From Paracoccaceae bacterium (GTDB lineage: Bacteria; Pseudomonadota; Alphaproteobacteria; Rhodobacterales; Rhodobacteraceae): 32,109 nucleotides of DNA. A program made the translations under genes and the position numbers. Below, one piece after another: positions 1 to 8,699 of the stretch. Under the pieces are notes generated by a model. The model was not told the DNA's origin. It saw only the letters and a list, made by a program, of their open reading frames with translations, and searched no databases. Location: NCBI GenBank assembly GCA_007126375.1, contig SLBI01000178.1, positions 1 through 32,109 on the forward strand, read 5' to 3'. Position 1 is the stretch's first letter. Each line of letters starts with the position of its first letter.

Positions 1-134
1 CACGTTGCCTTGCGCGCGACGCTCCGCAGATCTGGGGCGCGGGGCATCCGGGCGGGCCGGCCCGGCGTTGAGCGCGGCCCTTGCGGCCCCCGGCGGGCGG
101 TGCCACTCTGGCCGCGCCAGCCAGGGAGAGCCTC

Positions 135-1574
135 ATGATCGAAAAACGCGACTTCTATATCGGCGGCGCATGGGTCGCCCCGCGGGAAGGACGCGATCTG
201 CCCGTCATCGACCCCTCGACCGAAGAGCCCTGCGCGGTGATCAGCCTGGGTGGACAGGCCGACACCGACGCCGCCGTGGCTGCGGCCAAGGCGGCCTTCG
301 AGGACTGGGCCTACAGCGATCCGTCCGAACGGCTTGCGGTGTTGCGGCGTGTCCTCGAGGTCTACGAGGCGCGTGCCGAAGACATGGCGCAGGCGATCAG
401 CCTGGAGATGGGTGCGCCGATCGATCTGGCGCGGTCCAGCCAGGCCCCTGCCGGCAGCGGTCACATCAAGAACTTCATTCGCGCTTTCGAGCATGTCCGC
501 TTCGAGGAGCCCCTCGGCCCGCATGCCCCCGAGGATCGGATCATCCGCGAGGCGGTAGGCGTCTGCGCGCTGATCACGCCATGGAACTGGCCGATGAACC
601 AGGTGACGCTGAAGACCGCGGCGGCGTTGCTGGCCGGTTGTCCGATGATCCTGAAGCCCTCGGAAATCGCGCCGCTGTCGTCGCTCCTCTTTGCCGAGAT
701 CCTCGACGAGGCCGGAGTGCCGGCGGGCGTTTTCAACCTTGTCAACGGTGACGGACCGGGGGTGGGCACGCAACTGTCCTGCCATCCGGACGTGGACATG
801 GTCAGCTTCACCGGATCGGCCCGGGCCGGGGTCCTGATCTCGAAGAACGCCGCCGACACGCTGAAGCGCGTGCACCTGGAACTGGGCGGCAAGGGCGCAA
901 ACATCATCTTCGCCGATGCCGACGAGAAGGCGGTGAAGCGCGGCGCCCTGCATTGCTTCAACAATTCGGGTCAGAGCTGCAATGCGCCGACACGGATGCT
1001 GGTGGAGCGATCGGTCTATGACGCCGCGGTCGAGACCGCGCGCGAGGTCGCCGAGGCGGCGCGGGTCGGGCCGCCGAACGAGAGCGGGCGGCATATAGGG
1101 CCGGTGGTCAGCGCAGCCCAGTTCGAGAAGGTCCAGGCGCTGATCCAGAAGGGGATGGACGAGGGCGCGCGGCTGGTGGCCGGCGGGCTCGGCCGGCCCG
1201 AAGGGATGAACCGCGGGTATTACGTCCGGCCGACGGTCTTTGCCGATGTCACCAACGAAATGACGATCGCGCGCGAGGAGATCTTCGGGCCCGTCCTCTC
1301 CATCATCCCCTTCGAGAGCGAACAGGAGGCGGTGCGGATCGCCAACGACACGGTCTACGGCCTGACCAACTATGTGCAGAGCACCGACGGCGCGCGCCGC
1401 AACCGTGTCGCGCGGCGGCTTCGCTCGGGTATGGTGGAGATGAACGGCAAGCCGCGCGGTGCCGGAGCGCCGTTCGGCGGAATGAAGCAGTCGGGCAACG
1501 GCCGCGAGGGTGGCGTCTGGGGAATCGAGGATTTCCTTGAGGTCAAGGCGGTGTCCGGCTGGGCAGCGGAGTGA
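135..1574 (+). CDS. Aldehyde dehydrogenase family protein (NAD(P)-dependent)
   Basis: ORF from ATG 135 after GGGAGAG; motifs ITPWNWPMNQ, FTGSARAG, LELGGKGANIIFADAD, NNSGQSCNAPTRMLV, EEIFGPVLS. Confidence 0.95.
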   Translation: MIEKRDFYIGGAWVAPREGRDLPVIDPSTEEPCAVISLGGQADTDAAVAAAKAAFEDWAYSDPSERLAVLRRVLEVYEARAEDMAQAISLEMGAPIDLARSSQAPAGSGHIKNFIRAFEHVRFEEPLGPHAPEDRIIREAVGVCALITPWNWPMNQVTLKTAAALLAGCPMILKPSEIAPLSSLLFAEILDEAGVPAGVFNLVNGDGPGVGTQLSCHPDVDMVSFTGSARAGVLISKNAADTLKRVHLELGGKGANIIFADADEKAVKRGALHCFNNSGQSCNAPTRMLVERSVYDAAVETAREVAEAARVGPPNESGRHIGPVVSAAQFEKVQALIQKGMDEGARLVAGGLGRPEGMNRGYYVRPTVFADVTNEMTIAREEIFGPVLSIIPFESEQEAVRIANDTVYGLTNYVQSTDGARRNRVARRLRSGMVEMNGKPRGAGAPFGGMKQSGNGREGGVWGIEDFLEVKAVSGWAAE

Positions 1575-1657
1575 TCCGCCGCCTTCACTTCTGCAACCGC
1601 CAAGGCAGGCCGCGTCGGATGGCGCGGCCGCTTCATTGACAGTATTCGAGGTCTGGC

Positions 1658-3160
1658 GTGATGACGGCGCTTCGCTGGGTGGTGGCCGCACTTGCGGTAT
1701 CGGCGATCCTGATCGCGGTCTGGCGCCTGGAGGGGGACCGGGCGGGGCTGGTGATTGCACCGCTTGCGGTGGAGGGGGGCACCCCTGCCACGCTGTATCT
1801 GGCCGAAGCCGGAGGGTCGGCGCCGGTGGTGGTGATCGCCCATGGCTTCGCCGGCTCGCGGCAGCTGATGGAGCCTTTCGCGCTGACGCTGGCACAGGCG
1901 GGCTATGTGGTTGCCAGTTTCGATTTCGAGGGGCATGGGCGCAATCCCCGGCCGATGTCGGGCGATGTGACCACGGTGCAGGGAACCACGCGCTACCTGA
2001 TGGCCGAGACGGCGCGGGTGGCCGCGGCGGCGCTGGCGCATCCGCGCAGTGACGGGCGCCTGGCCTTCCTTGGGCATTCCATGGCTTCGGACATCATCGT
2101 TCGCACGGCGCTGGAGGAGGAGGAGCGGACCGGCGCCGTGGTCGCGGTGTCGATGTTCTCGCGTGCGGTGACGGCCGAGGCGCCGCCTAATCTGCTCGTG
2201 ATCGTCGGCGACTGGGAGGCGCGGCTGAAGGAGGAGGCGCTGCGCGCGCTGCGGCTGGCCGATCCGCAGGCGGCGCCGGGGCGGACGGTGGGCGACCCGG
2301 CGGCCGGTACGGGACGTCGGGCGGTCTTCGCGCCGGCGGTCGAGCATGTGGGCGTGCTCTATTCGGCGACATCGTTGCGCGAGGCGCGTGACTGGCTGGA
2401 TGCGTCCTTCGAACGCGAGAGCGGGTCGGGTATCGCGCTGCGTGGCGGCTGGATCGTGCTTCTGCTGGCCGGCGTTGTCGCACTGGGCTGGCCGCTGGCC
2501 GGCCTTCTGCCCGCCGGCGGGCCGGGCGCGCCGCGATTGCCGCGCGGACGCTTCTGGGCGGCGGCCCTGATCCCTGCCGTGGCGGTGCCGCTGCTGCTGT
2601 GGCCGATCGAGACCCGGGTGCTGCCGGTGCTGGTGGCCGATTACCTCGCCGTGCATTTCGCACTTTACGGGGCACTGACACTGCTTCTGCTGGGGCGCTG
2701 GGGGGCGCTGACGGGGCAGTTTCCGCCGCGTGTCTGGTGGATCGGGCTGGCGGTGGCGGTGTTCGGGATTGCGGTTTTCGGCGGTGCGCTGGACCGCTAC
2801 GTCGCATCCTTCTGGCCGCATCCCGGCCGCGCGGCGGTGATTGCGGGGCTCGCGCTGGGGGCCGCGGCCTACATGCTGGGCGACGGAATCCTGACCGAAG
2901 GCGGGCGGGCGCCGTTCTGGCGGGTTCTGGTGGCGCGCGGTGCCTTCCTTGCCTCGCTCGCCGCGGCGGTGACGCTCGATTTCGAACGGTTGTTCTTCCT
3001 CGTGATCATCCTTCCGGTGATCGTGCTGTTCTTTCTGCTGTTCGGGATGATGGCGGGTTGGGTCGGGCGCAGGACGGGCCTGCCGGCCGCCGCCGGGCTG
3101 GGTCTCGGGCTCGTCCTGGCCTGGGCCCTGGGAGTGACGTTTCCGATGTTCGCGGCGTAG
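1658..3160 (+). CDS. Alpha/beta hydrolase domain fused to a C-terminal multi-pass membrane domain
   Basis: N-terminal VVVIAHGFAGSRQLMEPFA and FLGHSMASD (GxSxG-like nucleophile elbow); the region after about residue 265 has many hydrophobic TM-like segments. Confidence 0.8.
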   Translation: MMTALRWVVAALAVSAILIAVWRLEGDRAGLVIAPLAVEGGTPATLYLAEAGGSAPVVVIAHGFAGSRQLMEPFALTLAQAGYVVASFDFEGHGRNPRPMSGDVTTVQGTTRYLMAETARVAAAALAHPRSDGRLAFLGHSMASDIIVRTALEEEERTGAVVAVSMFSRAVTAEAPPNLLVIVGDWEARLKEEALRALRLADPQAAPGRTVGDPAAGTGRRAVFAPAVEHVGVLYSATSLREARDWLDASFERESGSGIALRGGWIVLLLAGVVALGWPLAGLLPAGGPGAPRLPRGRFWAAALIPAVAVPLLLWPIETRVLPVLVADYLAVHFALYGALTLLLLGRWGALTGQFPPRVWWIGLAVAVFGIAVFGGALDRYVASFWPHPGRAAVIAGLALGAAAYMLGDGILTEGGRAPFWRVLVARGAFLASLAAAVTLDFERLFFLVIILPVIVLFFLLFGMMAGWVGRRTGLPAAAGLGLGLVLAWALGVTFPMFAA

Positions 3161-3191
3161 CCGGCCATGCGACAGGGCAGGAGCTTCCGCT

Positions 3192-4100
3192 TCAGAGACC
3201 TGCGCGCAAGGCCTGCAGGGCGAGGAGCGCGACGAGGAGGCCGAAGCCGAGTTCGAGCAGTGGTGCCAGCCCGCGTATCGTGCCGAAACGTCCCGACCAC
3301 AGCAAGGCACCGTCGCGCGCCGTGACGGCGAGCGCAGCGACCCCGGCGGTGATGATCGCGGTGCCGAGCCCCATGGCATATGTGCCGAGGATACCGGCGA
3401 CCGGGATCTCCATGCGCCAGGTCAGGATCAGCAGGAATACCGCACCGGTGCAGGGACGCAGCGCGATCGCGCCCACGAGCATTGCGGCATCGCGCCAGCC
3501 GGTCAGCGCCGCGACCTCGGCGGCGCTGGGGCCATGGCGATGACCGCAGCATTCCGCCCCTTCGGCATGAACCTGCGGGCTGGCGGCGCAGCCAGGGGAC
3601 GGGACGCTGCCCCGGAGCAGCCGGCGGGCGCCGCGGAAAACGAGCCAGAGGCCGACAAGCCCGATGGCGGCCGTGCTGGCCTGCGTCAGCGCCCCCTCGC
3701 CGAGGGTGGTGAGTTCGGCCCGCGTCCAGTCGAAGACAGCGATCCCGCCATGCACCAGCAGCACCGCCGTGGTGGCCTGCGCGAGCCCGGCGGCCAACGC
3801 GATGACGGCGAGAGGCACGAGGCGGACCAGCGTTGCCGCGCCATAGCCGCCGATCAGCATCTTGCCATGACCCGGGCCGGCGGCATGCGCCACGCCGTAG
3901 CCGAAGGCAAGGGCGAGCAGCGCGGCGAGCGCCCCGGCCTCGCCTGCGCGGAGTGCGCGCAGCGTGCCGGCCATGGCGTTCTGCGCCGCGCGCTGGGCAT
4001 CGCGGGCGAGGCCGGCCACTCCGTCAAGACCGCCCAGCGCCCAGAGCAGCAGCAACCCGGCCGCGAGCAGCAGCGCCAGTGTCAGGAGGGTTCGGCGCAT
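3192..4100 (-). CDS. Nickel/cobalt transporter, NicO/RcnA-like family
   Basis: Hydrophobic protein with FGYGVAHAAGPGHGKMLIGGY and a second GAIALRPCTGAVFLLIL motif typical of NicO permeases. Confidence 0.85.
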   Translation of the reverse strand: MRRTLLTLALLLAAGLLLLWALGGLDGVAGLARDAQRAAQNAMAGTLRALRAGEAGALAALLALAFGYGVAHAAGPGHGKMLIGGYGAATLVRLVPLAVIALAAGLAQATTAVLLVHGGIAVFDWTRAELTTLGEGALTQASTAAIGLVGLWLVFRGARRLLRGSVPSPGCAASPQVHAEGAECCGHRHGPSAAEVAALTGWRDAAMLVGAIALRPCTGAVFLLILTWRMEIPVAGILGTYAMGLGTAIITAGVAALAVTARDGALLWSGRFGTIRGLAPLLELGFGLLVALLALQALRAGL

Positions 4101-4753
4101 CTCAGCCGCACCTCTTCGGCAAAATCGGCGCCAACGGCGGGGAAATTGGCTTCGATTTCCAGAGCGTCCGCGCCGTCGCCCGCGAGTTCCTCCAGCGCGG
4201 CGGTCAATCGGGCACTGGCGGCCTCCCAGTCCGGCCCCCAGACCTCGGCGCTGCAGTCCTGCCGGCCACGGATCGCCGGGGCGCTGGCGATTGTATAGGC
4301 GGTGAAATAGGTCGGATCGTAGACCCGCAGCACGAGTTCCTCGCCGCCGAGCGCGGGCCGATCGGGAAAGGCGCGGCGGTGGGCAATGACGAGACGCCCC
4401 TCCCGCACATCGGCAACCACCCGAAGCGGGCCGCTGAGCGTGAGCGGGCGGCCGGCGAGATCAGGATAGAGGTCGCCGGCATACCCTTCGTCCCAGTTGG
4501 CATAGATCGCCGCCAGTTCGGCCCGCTCGGCCTCGGTCACCGCTCCGGTGAAGCCCGGGTCCATGCCGTAATCATCCAGCGACATCATGGTGTAGAATTC
4601 ATCGTAGACCCAGACCACCTGCACTGCGGCAAGGCGACCGTCGTCGTCGAACACGATTTCCAGCCCGGTGTCGATGAACACATGTGGATGTGCCCCGGCC
4701 GGCCCGGCGAGGCAGAGTGCGGCGGCGACGGTGGCGAGGGGACGGAATGGCAT
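4082..4753 (-). CDS. DUF1007 family protein (predicted secreted/periplasmic)
   Basis: MPFRPLATVAAALCLAGPAGAHPHVFIDTGLEIVFDDDGRLAAVQVVWVYDEFYTMM; signal peptide followed by HPHVF; 19-nt overlap with the NicO gene. Confidence 0.85.
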   Translation of the reverse strand: MPFRPLATVAAALCLAGPAGAHPHVFIDTGLEIVFDDDGRLAAVQVVWVYDEFYTMMSLDDYGMDPGFTGAVTEAERAELAAIYANWDEGYAGDLYPDLAGRPLTLSGPLRVVADVREGRLVIAHRRAFPDRPALGGEELVLRVYDPTYFTAYTIASAPAIRGRQDCSAEVWGPDWEAASARLTAALEELAGDGADALEIEANFPAVGADFAEEVRLRCAEPS

Positions 4754-4809
4754 GGGAACGATCGGGGCCTCCGGACGAGTGGCGAAGCTAGCGGTTGGGG
4801 GCGTTCCTG

Positions 4810-5406
4810 TCAGCCCGGCTTGCGGGCGACGAAGTCTATGAGCGCGGATCTGCCGGAATGGCCATGGCCCTCGTGCAGGACGGCATCGTAATCGGCGGCG
4901 ACAAGCGCGCGATAACCGGGGAACCCCGCCCGGACAAGATCGAGCGTGTAGAGATTCTCCACCGCGCCCGGCCCGCCGGTGCCGTAATCGATCTGGCGCG
5001 GGGCGTAGCCGTGCAGCAGCAGAAGGCCGCCGGGGCGCAGCGTGCGGTCGATGCCGGCGAAGAGACGGGTGCGCACGGCCGGGGTGGCGAACTGGCAGAA
5101 CACGATCGCCACCGCATCGAAGGCATCCGGCATCCAGGTCCAGTCGTCGATATCGGCATGGTGCAGGGTGACGGCCACTCCGGCATCTTCGGCCAGCCGG
5201 CGGGCCTTGGCGAGGCCCACGGCAGAACTGTCGAAGCCGGTGACGGCATGACCCAGCCGGGCGAGAAAGACGGCGTTGCGCCCCTCGCCCTCGGCCACCG
5301 AAAGAACCCGCGCCGCGGCGGGCAGCAGAGGTGCGTGGCGGCGCAGGAAATCGGCCGGCTCGGTCCCGAAGTGCCAGCCCGGCGTCGCATAGCGCGCATC
5401 CCACAT
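4810..5406 (-). CDS. Class I SAM-dependent methyltransferase
   Basis: MWDARYATPGWHFGTEPADFL...RVLSVAEGEGRNAVFLARLGHAVTGFDSSAVGLAKA; SAM-binding motif I and downstream LRPGGLLLLHGY. Confidence 0.88.
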   Translation of the reverse strand: MWDARYATPGWHFGTEPADFLRRHAPLLPAAARVLSVAEGEGRNAVFLARLGHAVTGFDSSAVGLAKARRLAEDAGVAVTLHHADIDDWTWMPDAFDAVAIVFCQFATPAVRTRLFAGIDRTLRPGGLLLLHGYAPRQIDYGTGGPGAVENLYTLDLVRAGFPGYRALVAADYDAVLHEGHGHSGRSALIDFVARKPG

Positions 5407-5511
5407 CGCGTTGTCCCCGTCCGCCGCTTCCCCGGTTCAGTTAGGCGGACGCGGGGTCGGGCTCAAGCGGCCGGGGCCGTCTGCCAGGACGGCGCGGCTG
5501 CGGCGGTACCG

Positions 5512-6489
5512 TCAACTGCCGCGACGCAATTCGGGATGCTGCGCCGCCCCAAGGATGTGCTCGGCGGAATGCACCACATGGCTTGCCTGGCCGACGATCA
5601 GCGGGTCAGGGGCGCAAGCGACGGCGGCGTCCTTGCCCGGATAATCGAGGCTGGCGAGGAAATGACGCATGCAGTTCAGCCTCGCGCGCTTCTTGTCGTT
5701 CGACTTGACGATCGTCCAGGGCGCGTCGGCGGTGTCGGTGTAGAAGAACATCGCCTCCTTCGCCTCGGTGTAGTCCTGCCATTTGTCGAGGCTGGCGAGG
5801 TCGATGGGCGAGAGCTTCCAGCGTTTCAGCGGGTCGGTCTCGCGCGACTGGAAGCGGGCGCGCTGTTCCTTCTGCGTCACCGAGAACCAGTATTTGTAGA
5901 GCCGCACGCCCGAACGCACGAGCATGCGTTCGAAATCCGGCGCCTGACGCATGAATTCGAGGTATTCGTTGGGGCTGCAGAACCCCATGACCCGCTCGAC
6001 GCCGGCGCGGTTGTACCAGGAGCGGTCGAAGAAGACCATTTCGCCTGCCGTCGGCAGATGCTCGATGTAGCGCTGGAAATACCACTGGCCCTGCTCGCGC
6101 TCGGAGGGCTTGTTGAGCGCGACGACGCGGGCGAAGCGCGGGTTGAGATGCTCGGTGTAGCGCTTGATGGTGCCCCCCTTGCCGGCGGCGTCGCGGCCTT
6201 CGAACAGGATCACGAATTTCTGCCCGGTCTCCTGCGCCCAGATCTGCACCTTCAGCAACTCGGCCTGCAGCAGCGCCTTCTCCGCCTCGTAGGGTTTGCG
6301 GCCCATCTTGCGCGGATAGGGGTAGCGACCGGATTCGAAGGCGGCGCGAATCGCCTCGGGGCTGGCCGGCGTGGTCCGACGGGGGGGCGTCTTGCCTGGC
6401 GCCGGTTCGGCGTCCGCCACGGGCGTGGCGGGCGCCGCGTCGGTGACGGGCAGGGCGGGGGCTTCGGTATCGGCCGGATCCTTCGGCAT
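5512..6489 (-). CDS. ppk2: Polyphosphate kinase 2 family protein
   Basis: FVILFEGRDAAGKGGTIKRYTEHLNPR (Walker A-like), FFDRSWYNRAGVERVMGF, SDKKRAR-like NDKKRARLNCMRHFL. Start chosen at MPKDPADTE (ORF is open to 6528). Confidence 0.95.
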   Translation of the reverse strand: MPKDPADTEAPALPVTDAAPATPVADAEPAPGKTPPRRTTPASPEAIRAAFESGRYPYPRKMGRKPYEAEKALLQAELLKVQIWAQETGQKFVILFEGRDAAGKGGTIKRYTEHLNPRFARVVALNKPSEREQGQWYFQRYIEHLPTAGEMVFFDRSWYNRAGVERVMGFCSPNEYLEFMRQAPDFERMLVRSGVRLYKYWFSVTQKEQRARFQSRETDPLKRWKLSPIDLASLDKWQDYTEAKEAMFFYTDTADAPWTIVKSNDKKRARLNCMRHFLASLDYPGKDAAVACAPDPLIVGQASHVVHSAEHILGAAQHPELRRGS

Positions 6490-6625
6490 TGCGGGCTCCT
6501 TGGCTGGGCGCCATGGGCGGTATGCCATTGTGCGCCATCTCTGCGACAGAGATTTTTCGGGCTGGCACGGCGCGCGCCTTGCGTCAGATCATTTCCCTCA
6601 TCTCCGAGGGCACTTTCTCCGCCCG

Positions 6626-7033
6626 TCAGACATAGCGGCGGCACAGGCTTGCGACCAGCGCTTCGGTGCGGCTGACTACCAGCCGGTCGACGATGCAGAT
6701 GTCGCCGGCGGCGAAGTCCGCGGCGATCTCGGCGCGCACCAACGCGCGGCGGCTGGCGGGGCAGTCGGCGGCGAGCGCACGGCGCATCGCGGGACGGCTC
6801 TGCAGCGCCTGAAGCAGCGCCTCGGGTTGTCCGCCTTCGTGCCAGTGCGCGGCAAGGCGCCGGGGCGCGAAGACCTCGGGCAGGGCCTCGGCGAGGCGCA
6901 CGGCGGCCTCGCGCGGATCCGCCTCGGCAAGGCGGCGGTTGCAGGCGACGAGGCTGCCGGCGCCCAGCGCGGTCACCGCGCCCAGCGTGCCGACAGTGCC
7001 CCACAGCAGGGCGCGGCGGGAAAGCAGTCTCAT
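6626..7033 (-). CDS. Small predicted Tat-exported (lipo)protein, probable partner subunit of the adjacent GMC oxidoreductase
   Basis: MRLLSRRALLWGTVGTLGAVTALGAGSLVAC: twin-arginine SRRALL, hydrophobic stretch, LVAC lipobox-like; ATGA overlap with the upstream GMC gene stop. Confidence 0.65.
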   Translation of the reverse strand: MRLLSRRALLWGTVGTLGAVTALGAGSLVACNRRLAEADPREAAVRLAEALPEVFAPRRLAAHWHEGGQPEALLQALQSRPAMRRALAADCPASRRALVRAEIAADFAAGDICIVDRLVVSRTEALVASLCRRYV

Positions 7034-8592
7034 AGCGCCGGGACCTCCGCTTTGAGATGGTCGGCGAGGCGGATGGTGAGCGCGAGGATGGTCAGCGTCG
7101 GGTTGGCGCGGCCGTTGGTGGGCATGACCGCGCCCGAGGCAACATAGAGGTTGCGGGTGCCGTGGACGCGGCAGTCGGGATCGACCACGCCCTCGCGCGG
7201 GTTTGCCGCCATGCGCGTTGTGCCGAGCTGGTGCCACGAGGTGGTGGTGCCCCAGAAGGGGCGATCATAGTCCTCCAGTTCCATGCGCCCCAGCCCGGCG
7301 GCGCCGGCGATCTGGCCGATCAGCGTGGCGCTGCGGATCATCGAGTCGCGTTCGGTGGCGCCCGGCACCCAGTGCAGTGCCGGCAGTGGCAGGCCCAGCG
7401 CGTCGCGCCGGTCGGTCAGGGTGACGCGGTTGCTCGGCTCGGGCAGTTCCTCGGATTCGAATTTCAGGAGCAGCCGGCGGGCGCGGGTACCACCGTGGAC
7501 CGTATCGGTCCATGTCTGGGCCGCGAAGGAATCGGCGTTCGTGATGAAGTCGCAATAGGCCTGCGATAGCTGAAAGCCCCGGTCGGGTCGGCCGGTCGCC
7601 CATTTGGCGATCGAGCGAAGTGCGCGATCAGCCCGACGCGCCTCGCGTTCGCGGGCGCGCTCGGCGCTGTCGTCGCTGAGCGGGATCAGGAAAAACTGTG
7701 CGTTGACAAGGCCCTCAGCCTCCAGCGCCGCATCGGAGAGCCGCCAGAGATAGCGCAGCGGCGTGCCCTCGGCGCTCTCCACGCCGAAGTTCCAGTAGGC
7801 CTTGACCGGGGTCGGTTCGGCGAGGTGCAGAAACCCGGCACCGGCCGTGGGGTGATCCATGTAACAGCCGCCGAGGAGGCCGCCGGCATCGCCGAAGCTC
7901 CGTCCATGTGCAGCATTCGCCAGCATGATCTGGCGCGCCGTCTCCACCGCGCCGCAGGCAAGCACCACGGCGCGGCCCTCGATCCGGCGCCGGCTGCCGT
8001 CGAGCCCGGCGACCTCCACCCCGGCCATGCGGTCGTCGCCGTCCAGGGCCAGCCCGGTGACGTTGGAGTGCAACTGCAGGTCGATGTTGCTGGCGCCGGC
8101 CAGCGCCTCACCATAGGCGTCGCCAAAGCGCAACGGTCCGCGGGCAAGGCGGAGCGGCACGGTTTCAAGGCGCGCTTCGTTGGGGAGAAGAAAGTCCCGC
8201 TCGCGCAGGCCGGCGCCGATGTCACGGCCATAGTCGAAAGGGCCGATGCGCAGCCAGTCATGTGCGCGGGCGTAGTAGGGCAGCAGCGTGGCGCGGTCGA
8301 AGGGCCAGCCGGACATTCCGTTCAGCGGGCGGCGGCGGAAATCGATCTCGTCCATCGGCAGGCAGTGCCCACCCCAGTGGTTGGTGGTGCCGCCCAGCAT
8401 CCTGAGGCGGATCGCGGTCAGATCGAAGGCGTCGTTTCCGGTGACCTCACCGTCATAGAGCGCCTGCGTGTCGGGATCGAACGCTTCGCCGCCGCTTTCC
8501 AGAAGCGCGATGCGCAGACCGGCCCGGGACAGTTCCAGCGCCAGCGTGATGCCGGCGGGACCGGCCCCGGCGATCACCACATCGTAGATCAT
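7030..8592 (-). CDS. GMC family FAD-dependent oxidoreductase
   Basis: N-terminal MIYDVVIAGAGPAGITLALELSRAGLRIALLESG dinucleotide-binding fold; LGGTTNHWGGHCLPMDEIDF; C-terminal TRMAANPREGVVDPDCRVHGTRNLYVASGAVMPTNGRANPTLTI. Confidence 0.93.
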   Translation of the reverse strand: MIYDVVIAGAGPAGITLALELSRAGLRIALLESGGEAFDPDTQALYDGEVTGNDAFDLTAIRLRMLGGTTNHWGGHCLPMDEIDFRRRPLNGMSGWPFDRATLLPYYARAHDWLRIGPFDYGRDIGAGLRERDFLLPNEARLETVPLRLARGPLRFGDAYGEALAGASNIDLQLHSNVTGLALDGDDRMAGVEVAGLDGSRRRIEGRAVVLACGAVETARQIMLANAAHGRSFGDAGGLLGGCYMDHPTAGAGFLHLAEPTPVKAYWNFGVESAEGTPLRYLWRLSDAALEAEGLVNAQFFLIPLSDDSAERAREREARRADRALRSIAKWATGRPDRGFQLSQAYCDFITNADSFAAQTWTDTVHGGTRARRLLLKFESEELPEPSNRVTLTDRRDALGLPLPALHWVPGATERDSMIRSATLIGQIAGAAGLGRMELEDYDRPFWGTTTSWHQLGTTRMAANPREGVVDPDCRVHGTRNLYVASGAVMPTNGRANPTLTILALTIRLADHLKAEVPAL

Positions 8593-8699
8593 TGTTTCCC
8601 CATTCGCTGCAGCCCCGGCGAATTGACTGTCTCAGCCCTTTCGGGCACTGGCAAGGCGGTGGCGGGGCAGGGGGCTACACGGTGCCGCGACACGGCCGG

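Noticed and set aside
1370-3379. 669-aa minus-strand ORF
   Set aside because: Arg/His/Gln/Pro-rich shadow of the aldehyde dehydrogenase end and the hydrolase-membrane gene.
4795-6675. 626-aa plus-strand ORF
   Set aside because: Antisense to the methyltransferase and PPK2 genes, both with clear motifs.
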